This document shows, in pieces, positions 1 through 7,136 of a DNA stretch of 7,356 nt (positions are counted from its first letter, which is position 1; every line of letters starts with the position of its first letter). This DNA comes from Candidatus Cloacimonadota bacterium (lineage in GTDB: Bacteria; Cloacimonadota; Cloacimonadia; Cloacimonadales; TCS61): NCBI GenBank assembly GCA_014382915.1, contig JACNIV010000029.1, positions 1 to 7,356 on the forward strand. The letters are read 5' to 3'. The translations under genes were made by a program, and so were the position numbers. Under the pieces are notes generated by a model. It had not been told where the DNA came from. It did no database searches and saw only the letters and a program-made list of their open reading frames with translations.

Positions 1-1
1 T

Positions 2-394
2 GTCGATGTCAAACCTTCCCGTTACTGGGGCTTCGATCTCGAGTTTGACAGCCAGAATTTCAACTTTGGGCTTAACGGCTTCTACAAGAATTTTACACTA
101 CGGGTAGGAATGTACGAAATAGAAGACTATATAGGTATGAAGGGGGATGAAGGTAGTAATAAGCTGGCGATCAATCTTAAATATACCTTGGATCATTTTT
201 CAGAGATGAAAGCATCCGAAAAGAGGAAGAAAACCATCAGCCAGCGTAGCAGATCGATGGAGAGAACTACCCCGGATGTTGATACCTACGATGAAGATTC
301 TAATCCATTGAGAGATGAACTCGAACAGATAAGAAAACGCAGAAAACAAGCTGAAAAGGAACTGGAAGAGATCCGTAAACTTCTGCAAGAATAA
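2..394 (+). CDS. C-terminal part of a probable outer-membrane beta-barrel protein with a coiled-coil tail (5' end outside window)
   Basis: The frame is open from the first complete codon at position 2, so the ATG at 110 is internal and the gene starts upstream. The 130 visible residues fall into two parts. Residues 1-66 show alternating aromatic/hydrophobic and polar residues (FDLEFDSQNFNFGLNGFY, FTLRVGMYEI, KLAINLKYTLDHF) with Gly/Asp turns, the pattern of the last transmembrane strands of an outer-membrane barrel. Residues 67-130 are a basic linker (EKRKKTISQRSRSMER), a short acidic stretch, then a heptad-like helix rich in Leu/Ile, Glu, Lys and Arg that ends the protein. Most barrels stop at the final strand, so a tail of about 64 residues, probably periplasmic, is odd and could bind the secreted TPR proteins encoded next. 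The strand style recalls YjbH/capsule-type barrels, but I cannot assign the family from this fragment. The barrel call is moderate; the existence of the coding region is near certain. Confidence 0.8.
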   Translation, partial: VDVKPSRYWGFDLEFDSQNFNFGLNGFYKNFTLRVGMYEIEDYIGMKGDEGSNKLAINLKYTLDHFSEMKASEKRKKTISQRSRSMERTTPDVDTYDEDSNPLRDELEQIRKRRKQAEKELEEIRKLLQE

Positions 395-403
395 TAATAG
401 TAA
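392..403 (+). other. Four consecutive in-frame stop codons
   Basis: The first gene ends with TAA TAA TAG TAA, all in its own frame, immediately before the next start at 407. Readthrough is effectively excluded. The run also fills nearly the whole intergenic space, leaving no room for a clear Shine-Dalgarno sequence for the following gene. Confidence 0.95.
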
Positions 404-406
404 CTT

Positions 407-2428
407 ATGAGAAAGATACTTTTTTCGTTAATCTTTACTGTCATTTTTGCGCAACTGGTCGCGCAAGATGATATTATGTCTATCTTAAAACCGCAGGAAC
501 AAGAGAAACCTCTGCTGGAGCAATTGAAAGAAGAACGCAAAGAACTGGCTGTCCTGGAAGAGGAAATCTCTTATTTTTACAATCTGTTGCAGCAAAGAGC
601 AGGTGTGCGGAAGCTCTATGAAAAAGGAAAGATTAGTGATCTGAAGAAAGTATTTTCCAAACATGTAAAGGTTATGGACAGGATGTTCGAAGAGAATCGT
701 CTGGAAGCCCTCAGCTTGAAAATAGGAGAACAAAAGATAGTCTACGGCGATATAGTAGAACTTCAGGATCAGATTCTTTATTATCGTGCCAAACTGGCTT
801 TTATCAAGAAAGATTATAAAAAAGCGCAAAACCTGCTCGAGGATTTGGTAGCGAATTACCCCCAGTCACAAAGACTGAATCCCGGGCTGCTGATCCTGCA
901 AGAGATCTACTTTAGAGAGGGTCGTGATGAACAACTGATCACCTGCTTCGATAATTATGCAGAAGATATCAGCATAAAACAGAACTACTGGCTGGCACAA
1001 TCCTACTTTAATGTAGGGAGATATGAAGATGCTTTAAGCATCTTTAAGGCTCTATCTAAAAATAAAGAGTTCGGTTTCCAGGCCAAAGCCATGCAGGCCA
1101 TGATCGCTTACTTTATGGATGGTATCGATACAGCAATAGAGAAATTTAAGATTCTCGAAGAACGTTACGGAGCAGGTACGGATTATTATGATTTTGTAAT
1201 TCTTTCTCTGGCTCGGCTCTATTCTGTCAATGACGATATTGACAAGGCATTAACTCATTATGAAAACTACAGCAATACACACAATGGAAAAATAGATGAT
1301 GCCCTTTTATATGAAATTGCTCTGCAATTCTATAATAATCAGAACTATAATAAAGCCATTAATTATTTTAACGAGATCGTAAAGAAACCGGTGAAGAGTG
1401 AATACTTTGCTTCGGCCAAATTTCTGGTAGCTGTTTCCGAGCAGGGACGTGGTAACTTTGATCAGGCAGAAAGCACCTTGACTGAGATCATAAGCCGCAA
1501 TAATATCCTATTGGAGACAATGAACACAAAATACAGATTACTGGCAAAATACAATGAAACTTGTCGGGAATTGACCCATCTGGATATTCCAGCAGAAGAG
1601 ATCGAAGCTCTGCAAAAAAAGGCAGATAACATTGAAGAAGCACTGCAAAGCACAAATAGTACAATGCAGGAACTCTATACAGGTCTTGATCCTTTATCGC
1701 TGGAGCTCTTGCAACTACTGGAAGAAGAATATCTTTCCTACAGCAACACCATTGCCGATATCGAAGCAATAATCCTGCTGGCAAACACAATTCCCAACAA
1801 GAGGATCCCGGCTATTATTGACCGGGAAATAGCCTCCACGGATTCCTCGATCGTAACCCTGCAGATACTGAACTACCTCGGTCACAGATCCAGATTTACT
1901 TATAAGGACTATGATTTTGCCAGGGCTCTGGCCATAGAAAAAGTTTACCAGGATAACCTGCTGAAAACCTGGAATGAGATTGAACAGATAGCAATAGCCA
2001 ATAAACATGAGGAGATGCTTCAAACGATACGGGAATCCAGGAAACTGGTAGAAGAGAACCTCGAATCTATCGATGTTATTGCCCAATACATGTTCAAAGG
2101 AAAGCCCTCGGATGAATTCCAGCAGATTATCCAGGAGGAGTCTGAAGCTATCGATAAAAACCGGGAAAACCTGATCTCCCTGAAACAAGAGGTAATTGAA
2201 AATTTTAATAAACAGATAGCCAAGAGATTGAGTAAAGAAAAGGAAATCCTGGTTGCCGAATTCCAGTCGCTTAATCTCTCTTACGATAAAGCTCTTGCCA
2301 TTATCATGGATGAGGTTAAAGTAGAGAACGAGAAGTATCAGTTCAGTCTATTGGGAGTGCTTTTCAAGCAGACTCAGATCATAGATGAAGAGTATCAGGA
2401 ATTTCAGGAAAAACTTAGAAATGAATAA
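407..2428 (+). CDS. Secreted coiled-coil and tetratricopeptide-repeat (TPR) protein
   Basis: A 673-residue protein. Residues 1-19 form a signal peptide (MRKILFSLIFTVIFAQLVA) with likely cleavage before Gln20 and no lipobox Cys, so the mature protein is probably periplasmic. Residues 31-63 are a Glu/Lys/Leu-rich coiled coil. TPR-like helix pairs follow at about 124-157 (YYRAKLAFIKKDYKKAQNLL), 194-226 (YWLAQSYFNVGRYEDALSIF), 227-258, 264-297 (LARLYSVNDDIDKALTHYEN), 301-332 and 337-368. From about 395 to the end it is charged helix, with coiled-coil-like stretches near 396-425 and 535-610. Only two cysteines (180, 386) are present. TPR arrays bind other proteins, and no catalytic motif is visible. 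A coiled coil followed by TPRs is also the plan of CpoB, which works with Tol-Pal, but this protein is much longer and I do not claim orthology. The start is the first Met of the frame with a complete signal peptide. The 3' end overlaps the next gene by 8 bases, which argues for one transcript and coupled translation. Confidence 0.9.
   Translation: MRKILFSLIFTVIFAQLVAQDDIMSILKPQEQEKPLLEQLKEERKELAVLEEEISYFYNLLQQRAGVRKLYEKGKISDLKKVFSKHVKVMDRMFEENRLEALSLKIGEQKIVYGDIVELQDQILYYRAKLAFIKKDYKKAQNLLEDLVANYPQSQRLNPGLLILQEIYFREGRDEQLITCFDNYAEDISIKQNYWLAQSYFNVGRYEDALSIFKALSKNKEFGFQAKAMQAMIAYFMDGIDTAIEKFKILEERYGAGTDYYDFVILSLARLYSVNDDIDKALTHYENYSNTHNGKIDDALLYEIALQFYNNQNYNKAINYFNEIVKKPVKSEYFASAKFLVAVSEQGRGNFDQAESTLTEIISRNNILLETMNTKYRLLAKYNETCRELTHLDIPAEEIEALQKKADNIEEALQSTNSTMQELYTGLDPLSLELLQLLEEEYLSYSNTIADIEAIILLANTIPNKRIPAIIDREIASTDSSIVTLQILNYLGHRSRFTYKDYDFARALAIEKVYQDNLLKTWNEIEQIAIANKHEEMLQTIRESRKLVEENLESIDVIAQYMFKGKPSDEFQQIIQEESEAIDKNRENLISLKQEVIENFNKQIAKRLSKEKEILVAEFQSLNLSYDKALAIIMDEVKVENEKYQFSLLGVLFKQTQIIDEEYQEFQEKLRNE
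2406..2410 (+). promoter_or_regulatory. Weak Shine-Dalgarno (AGGAA) deciding the start at 2421
   Basis: AGGAA lies ten bases before ATG 2421, inside the end of the preceding gene. The frame also has an ATG at 2385, but starting there would put 12 charged residues ahead of the signal peptide and give a 44-base overlap. Start 2421 gives a normal signal peptide (MNNITSRKFTFIILILLLAV) and an 8-base overlap, so I prefer it. Confidence 0.6.
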
Positions 2429-5057
2429 TATTACAAGCAGGAAGTTTACTTTTATTATATTAATATTGCTGTTGGCAGTGGCAGGAATTATAGCCCAGGA
2501 CGTGGTTAACGATATAAATTCCCAGCTGCAGGAGAAGTATAATGAGAAAATCGCCAATAAAAAGGATGTCTACCAGAGAACTTTAAGGTTTATCAATGAG
2601 AACCCCCATTCACCGGGTTTATCCACACTCTATTTTTATCTTGCCGAAATGAGCACGGAGATCGATATTCATAATCCCTCTGTAACGGCAGGATATTATA
2701 AAAAAATATTGGAAAAAGATACTAACTTCTTGCAGAAAGACGCTGTTCTCTATAATATTGGTTATTACGGTTTCGCCGCGGAAGTTTATCAGCGTGATGA
2801 AGCCAGACAGAAAAATATCGATCTGGTCATGAATTGGCCCGATTCACTGCGTTTGAGTGAAGAGAGGTTGCAATATGTGCTCGCTGCCTACAGGCAGGTC
2901 TGGGAAGATTTCCCGGAATCGAGCTATAATACCGAAGCAGGTTACAGGCTGGGAACGGTTTACTTTGAAATCGCTCTCGATACTCGTGTTCCTCAGGAAT
3001 ATTATGAAAAGGCTATCTACTATTTTGATCTGGTCTCGAAAAAAGAGGACGATCCTCTGGCAAATTACGGTCTTTTCCAACGAGCCTGGACCCATTTTGC
3101 CAGCGCCAACTTCACCAAAGCTATTGAAGATTTCACCCTTATTCTGCAGACCATCCATATAGATTCCCTGCAAATAGAAAAGACTTTCTTTGAAGCAGAT
3201 GCTATCGAAAATATAGCTTTCAGTTTGATCGAATATGACGGTACCGATTTTGAACAGTTCTCCCTGGCTGCTGCCAAAGCAAAGGAGATATTTCACAGCT
3301 TTGTAAGCAAAGAATATGGCAAGGAAGTAATCCTGAAATCGATCGAGTTGAAGCATAAATACAATGCACCGATGCAGGCAGCGGATCTTTACAATGCCTA
3401 TATTGCTCTCTATCCAGAGGGATTAAACTGTCCCATTTTCGTGGATTCCATTATGACCATCTACAAGCGCAATCCCTCCAGAACCAGGAGCAGTGTGCCC
3501 GCGGAAGAACTGGTTATTGATGAGTATATTCGCTTGACAAAAGACTTCAGAGTCGATTCTCCCTGGTTCCAGGACAATGCGGATATCGATAAAACTCCGC
3601 AACTGGCAATAATTCGGGAAGCATATGAATTCATGGAACCGAAATATTATAACAACTTTGCCCAATCCGCAGAGGAAAATGATTATCTTATTTATAAAGA
3701 ACTGGTAGAAAATTACTGCCGCTATGATGCTTTCAGTGATGATGCCGGTGCCAAGCAGATGGAAAACATGCGTAAGAATGTGATCGACTTCAGCCAGGAT
3801 ATGGCTGAATCCAGCCAGGAGCCACGTCTCTATTTAGCTGTGGTAGCAGACATCAATACCTTTATCGAAAGTTATCCTGAACATCCAGCCCTGCAGGAGT
3901 ACAAGGAAACGGAATTCTACAATTACGAACAGATTTATAATGTTTTGAAAACCACCATCGGAGATAGCGCTTATGTGGATACGGTAAACAATGTCACCCT
4001 GAACAAAGATGATCTTGATTCTCTTTTTGTGATGGCTGCCCGGAAATATGAAGATTACCTGAACACTGCTGCCACCTCCAGCAAGACTATCGAAACAGAG
4101 TTGATCCGCATCGTTTACCAGCGTGCCGAACTGAATTATGCACGTAATGATTTTGAGGAAGCATACAACGATTTCAACAGGCTTCTGAACTATGCTATTA
4201 ATAATGAGATCAAGAAGATCTCCTATGCCAGACTGGCCGAGATCAGCCAGTCCCGGAATGATTACAGCGGAGCGGAAAACTATTATCGGGAAGCTACCAA
4301 GTACGCCTCCGATGAAGAAAAACAGGTATATAACAACAACATCCTGGCTACCATGCAGACCAAGGCTAATACACTGGCAGATTCGGCAGATTATATCTCT
4401 GCCGCCCAGGAATACCTGCGGCTGGCTGCTGAGATCGAAAATGATGATCTGGAAAAGAGTATAGGCTTCATAGTTAAAGCAATAGAGAGTTACCAGCAGG
4501 CCGGAGAAAATCAGACAGTTATCAATCTTTTCCTGGATGTTGCTGCCAAGAAGAATGATAAAAATGATATCCTGGCCGCTTATATCAGCGCCTGGACCAT
4601 CTCCGACAGCCTGCAGGATTGGGAGCAGAGCGCAGGACTTCGCAAGCAGTTCATTAATAAATTTAAAGATTCTAACGAAGCTTATAAACTTCGTTTGCAG
4701 ATAATAGGTTTTTATGAAGGTGAGCAGTTCAACGATAAAGAACGTGCTGCCGATATGTACCTGCAGCTTCATGATGAAGCAGACCAGATGGATATTGGCG
4801 AAGATCGAAAAGAGAATATTTTCTTAAATGCCTACCGCATCTATAACGAACTGGGCAATGAGAACATGATCGTGGAACTGTGTCTTCGTTTTGAGAAACT
4901 CTATCCCTCCCATCCCAAAGCCAATGACTTCCTGATCAGAATTGCCAAGATCTATAACGACCGGGGGAGGAGCAGAAATTTGAAGAACTGGCTGCCTATC
5001 TTTATAAGAAAGATCCTACCATCGATCTATTTATCACTATTGCTGCTGAAAAACTGA
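2421..5057 (+). CDS. Giant secreted TPR protein, N-terminal part (frame broken near 4963-4967; continues at 4967-6865)
   Basis: This is the upstream part of what should be a single protein of about 1481 residues. Residues 1-25 are a signal peptide with cleavage expected before Gln26 and no lipobox Cys. The rest is alpha-helical repeat. TPR-like units are recognisable near 175-205 (AGYRLGTVYFEIALD and YYEKAIYYFDLV), 216-244 (FQRAWTHFASANFTKAIEDF), 563-596 (YQRAELNYARNDFEEAYNDF), 598-631 (YARLAEISQSRNDYSGAENY), 642-674 and 800-831. The stretch between about 330 and 550 is helical without clear repeats. No catalytic motif is visible, so a periplasmic scaffold or binding role is inferred. True homology ends at Gly849. 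The last 29 residues before TGA 5055-5057 (starting RSRNLKNWLPIFIRKI) are out-of-frame sequence: basic and hydrophobic, unlike everything before them. If the base loss is real, a truncated protein lacking the C-terminal 630 residues would be made. If it is a sequencing error, this entry and the next are one intact gene. Confidence 0.88.
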   Translation: MNNITSRKFTFIILILLLAVAGIIAQDVVNDINSQLQEKYNEKIANKKDVYQRTLRFINENPHSPGLSTLYFYLAEMSTEIDIHNPSVTAGYYKKILEKDTNFLQKDAVLYNIGYYGFAAEVYQRDEARQKNIDLVMNWPDSLRLSEERLQYVLAAYRQVWEDFPESSYNTEAGYRLGTVYFEIALDTRVPQEYYEKAIYYFDLVSKKEDDPLANYGLFQRAWTHFASANFTKAIEDFTLILQTIHIDSLQIEKTFFEADAIENIAFSLIEYDGTDFEQFSLAAAKAKEIFHSFVSKEYGKEVILKSIELKHKYNAPMQAADLYNAYIALYPEGLNCPIFVDSIMTIYKRNPSRTRSSVPAEELVIDEYIRLTKDFRVDSPWFQDNADIDKTPQLAIIREAYEFMEPKYYNNFAQSAEENDYLIYKELVENYCRYDAFSDDAGAKQMENMRKNVIDFSQDMAESSQEPRLYLAVVADINTFIESYPEHPALQEYKETEFYNYEQIYNVLKTTIGDSAYVDTVNNVTLNKDDLDSLFVMAARKYEDYLNTAATSSKTIETELIRIVYQRAELNYARNDFEEAYNDFNRLLNYAINNEIKKISYARLAEISQSRNDYSGAENYYREATKYASDEEKQVYNNNILATMQTKANTLADSADYISAAQEYLRLAAEIENDDLEKSIGFIVKAIESYQQAGENQTVINLFLDVAAKKNDKNDILAAYISAWTISDSLQDWEQSAGLRKQFINKFKDSNEAYKLRLQIIGFYEGEQFNDKERAADMYLQLHDEADQMDIGEDRKENIFLNAYRIYNELGNENMIVELCLRFEKLYPSHPKANDFLIRIAKIYNDRGRSRNLKNWLPIFIRKILPSIYLSLLLLKN
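4963..4967 (+). other. Frame break: run of five G where six are expected
   Basis: The frame in use from 2421 reads ...AAC GAC CGG GGG AGG AGC and then stops at 5055. The frame that carries the remaining protein has a TAA at 4955-4957 and is open from 4958 to 6865. The crossover must therefore lie between 4958 and 5054. Adding one G to the run restores IYNDRGEEQKFEELAAYLYK, a helix-turn-helix that fits a TPR unit across the join. A homopolymer sequencing or assembly error is most likely. A real frameshift mutation, or a -1 ribosomal slip on GGG, is possible. Confidence 0.9.
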
Positions 5058-6865
5058 AAGAGATCAAAACCGAAGTTGACAGCCTTTTCGAATCCGAGCA
5101 GTATAGCAGGATGTTTACCCGCATAAAGGATTTCAAACTGACCGATGAACATTATAGAGAAAAAAATCTTCACCTTCCCACTGAGGCGATCTACGAAGCT
5201 TTCGATTATTATGATAATTACATCACTTTCTATAACCGTTTCGAGGAAGAAGTGAACAGGATCGAAGTCAGTTTCTTGGCCTCCACACCTGGTGAATTGC
5301 TGCGCGTGAACGAACTGACGGAATGGAAGAACCATCTGACGGAAGGCCAGCGGCGTATTCCCAAACTTATGGAGCAATGCGATGCCTTAAAAGCAGATAT
5401 TATCGCACTCATACAGGAAGGAAATAATTTTGGACTGAAACCGGAGGACAGAACTCGAGCACTCTATATCGGTGGTAAGATATACGATCATGGAGCCGAT
5501 GTCGTTCAAAAACAGATCCAGAAATATATCGATGTCTCCAAGCAGTTGAATAACGAACAGATGACGGCTAATCCTGTGCAGCAGAAACAGTACAAAATGA
5601 CCATCAATAATAAGGGAAATGAGTTCGTGCTGGCTTTTCTCAAGAAAGGTGTTCAACTCTACAATACTCTACTCTCTACCTTCTATGATGGTAAAGATTA
5701 CTCTGATCAGTGGACCGATCTGGCCTATGGCAGACTGGTGGATCTGGGTGTTCGTAAGCTGAAAGTGTTCGAACATATTTTCACAAATTATGCCTGGGAA
5801 GTAAATAGCTCAGCCCTTAGCGATCTGTCTACAAGCAGCGTAAACAGCGCTTCCTGGCATGCAGTGCAGATAGCTCCCCAGTCGTCCACTGTTTTTGATT
5901 CTGCCAGGGTAATTTTGATACCACCCCGACCGGGGATATATCTGAAAAGGGAATTCACTGCAGAGATAAAACCGGAACTGATTACTTTTGATTATGCCTA
6001 TGACAAACCGGTGGAAGTGTATTTAAATAATGTGCTGGTAGAAAAAGCAGCAACCCTGCGGGAGGATTTTGTTAAAGTGAATAATGTACTGACACCGCAT
6101 TATTCAGTGGACTCCTCCAGAAATATGAAATACGGTTTGAACAATATCATTATCAAAATAGCTGTGGATTCAACAGCTGTTGATGCAACTCCGTTCAGCT
6201 CTTTCATTACCCTGCAGTACGATAAGGAAAAACTGGAGATCGCCAAAACTACCGAAAAGAGGATCCTGCTATCTGATTACAGTTGGCTGACCAGGAAAGA
6301 TGACTTTGTGCTGGAAGAGGCAACTTCTAATATTGAAGAAGAAACAGCAGTTACCGACACAATGCCGGCAGACTCTCTGGCCTATGCACAGGTGCAGACA
6401 GATACTATGGCAACGAATCAGGAAGAAGCAGGCTGGTTCTCAGCCAGTGCTAGCAATTTCCAGTTCTTCAAGGCTCAGATGTTTGGTCTGGAAAGCAGTG
6501 AGGCGCTGGATATCTGGCATCCGGTGATCGATTCCAATAATGTGGAAACAGTATATTTTAAAAAGGATATTGATCTCGATGGTGATGTGATAGAGGCTCA
6601 GGCTAAACTGATCGGTCAGAATAGTGTAACACTCTGGGTGAATGGTGAACTGGTGATAGCTGATCAGGGATTGATCGTGGATGACAGGCTGAAGAAGATA
6701 CAATCTCACGAGATCAGCATAGCCCAGCTGAAACCCGGCAAGAATACTATACTGGCAAAAGTTGTAGGCGGTAGAGAATTCAAGGGCTTTATCTTTGAAA
6801 TGAATTATACTATTAGGAAAACGATAATAAATTCGGTGGTAGATACCCCGGGTATCTCAGAATGA
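4967..6865 (+). CDS. Giant secreted TPR protein, C-terminal part: helical region plus two beta-sandwich (galactose-binding-like) domains
   Basis: Continuation of the gene starting at 2421. Residue numbers refer to the restored protein of about 1481 residues. Residues 850-1140 are helical and TPR/coiled-coil-like (e.g. FEELAAYLYKKDPTIDLF, then AIYEAFDYYDNYITFYNRFE). Residues about 1145-1270 and 1338-1470 look like two related beta-sandwich domains of the galactose-binding/jelly-roll type. Each has a Trp near the start, an incoming strand (YLKREFTAEI; VYFKKDIDLD), a central strand with a turn (VEVYLNNVLV around 1198; VTLWVNGELV around 1404) and a closing strand (GLNNIIIKIA; GKNTILAKVV). They are joined by an acidic Glu/Thr/Ala/Asp-rich linker (about 1298-1337). 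Such domains bind sugars or proteins, so an envelope-polymer or partner-binding role is inferred only. The first in-frame ATG is 5111, but it lacks a usable ribosome-binding site and a signal peptide and sits inside conserved-looking sequence, so I do not regard it as a real gene start. Confidence 0.87.
   Translation, partial: EEQKFEELAAYLYKKDPTIDLFITIAAEKLKEIKTEVDSLFESEQYSRMFTRIKDFKLTDEHYREKNLHLPTEAIYEAFDYYDNYITFYNRFEEEVNRIEVSFLASTPGELLRVNELTEWKNHLTEGQRRIPKLMEQCDALKADIIALIQEGNNFGLKPEDRTRALYIGGKIYDHGADVVQKQIQKYIDVSKQLNNEQMTANPVQQKQYKMTINNKGNEFVLAFLKKGVQLYNTLLSTFYDGKDYSDQWTDLAYGRLVDLGVRKLKVFEHIFTNYAWEVNSSALSDLSTSSVNSASWHAVQIAPQSSTVFDSARVILIPPRPGIYLKREFTAEIKPELITFDYAYDKPVEVYLNNVLVEKAATLREDFVKVNNVLTPHYSVDSSRNMKYGLNNIIIKIAVDSTAVDATPFSSFITLQYDKEKLEIAKTTEKRILLSDYSWLTRKDDFVLEEATSNIEEETAVTDTMPADSLAYAQVQTDTMATNQEEAGWFSASASNFQFFKAQMFGLESSEALDIWHPVIDSNNVETVYFKKDIDLDGDVIEAQAKLIGQNSVTLWVNGELVIADQGLIVDDRLKKIQSHEISIAQLKPGKNTILAKVVGGREFKGFIFEMNYTIRKTIINSVVDTPGISE
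6841..6857 (+). repeat. Inverted repeat (7-bp stem, 3-nt loop) just before a gene junction
   Basis: AGATACC (6841-6847), loop CCG, then GGTATCT (6851-6857) form a perfect hairpin. It lies inside the last codons of the giant protein, 5 bases before its TGA and 8 bases before the Shine-Dalgarno of the next gene. There is no T-tract, so it is not an intrinsic terminator. A role in translation coupling or RNA processing is possible but unproven. Confidence 0.5.
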
Positions 6866-6872
6866 GAGGTGA
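6866..6872 (+). promoter_or_regulatory. Strong Shine-Dalgarno GAGGTGA for the small secreted protein
   Basis: GAGGTGA matches the 16S anti-Shine-Dalgarno over seven bases and ends three bases before ATG 6876. It starts one base after the TGA (6863-6865) of the upstream gene and fixes the start of the 86-residue protein. Confidence 0.85.
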
Positions 6873-6875
6873 ATT

Positions 6876-7136
6876 ATGAAAAGAGTACTAATTTTATGTA
6901 TATTAATTATATTTATCTCCTCTTTGCTGGCGCAAACCACAACCGAACAAAGCACCAAATCGGGCAAGTACAGCAATCTTAAAAAACTGAAAAGCGAAGC
7001 TGAAGAAGAGGTAAAAATTGAGATCCGTAAACCAGATAATGTTGCACTGATGCCACGCACTCAGACGGATTACGATTCCGATATGAGATTGAATGTTATA
7101 GATAAGTTTAAAAAATCCAATAAATTACTTTACTAA
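6876..7136 (+). CDS. Small secreted protein of unknown family
   Basis: An 86-residue protein I do not recognise. Residues 1-19 are a clear signal peptide (MKRVLILCILIIFISSLLA) with cleavage expected before Gln20. Cys8 lies within the hydrophobic core and is not in a lipobox. The mature part of about 67 residues is highly charged: a Thr/Ser/Lys-rich start, a helical stretch KLKSEAEEEVKIEIRKPD, then VALMPRTQTDYDSDM and a basic C-terminus ending KLLY. It has no cysteine after cleavage and no membrane segment. The strong ribosome-binding site, the 10-base gap after the giant TPR gene and the 12-base gap before the proton-channel gene support it as a real gene expressed with its neighbours. A role as a small periplasmic partner of the TPR proteins or the motor is a guess from position only. 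Confidence 0.85.
   Translation: MKRVLILCILIIFISSLLAQTTTEQSTKSGKYSNLKKLKSEAEEEVKIEIRKPDNVALMPRTQTDYDSDMRLNVIDKFKKSNKLLY

Noticed and set aside
110..394. A complete 94-residue gene starting at ATG 110
   Set aside because: The frame is open with strand-like protein sequence from position 2, so 110 is an internal Met of a gene that begins before the window.
1715..2188. A 157-codon open frame on the minus strand, and similar minus-strand frames at 2844-3356 and 5027-5377
   Set aside because: All lie antisense to well-supported secreted TPR genes and show no recognisable motif.
2385..2420. Upstream ATG at 2385 as the start of the giant TPR gene
   Set aside because: It would add 12 charged residues before the signal peptide and enlarge the overlap with the previous gene. 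ATG 2421 has an AGGAA upstream and gives a normal signal peptide.
3834..4772. A 312-codon open frame on the minus strand
   Set aside because: It lies wholly inside the giant TPR gene, and its translation is Ile/Val/Leu/Phe-rich with no domain pattern or ribosome-binding site. It is a shadow of the sense codons.
4966..4970. Internal re-initiation after the frame break using GGAGG as a Shine-Dalgarno
   Set aside because: No ATG, GTG or TTG in the downstream frame lies within a usable distance; the first in-frame ATG is more than 130 bases away.
6841..6862. Intrinsic transcription terminator
   Set aside because: A stem exists but no T-tract follows, it lies inside a coding region, and a strong ribosome-binding site and co-directional genes come right after.
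5111..6865. A separate gene starting at ATG 5111
   Set aside because: There is no properly spaced Shine-Dalgarno and no signal peptide, and the same frame carries sensible repeat-like protein back to 4961. It is the C-terminal part of the gene beginning at 2421.
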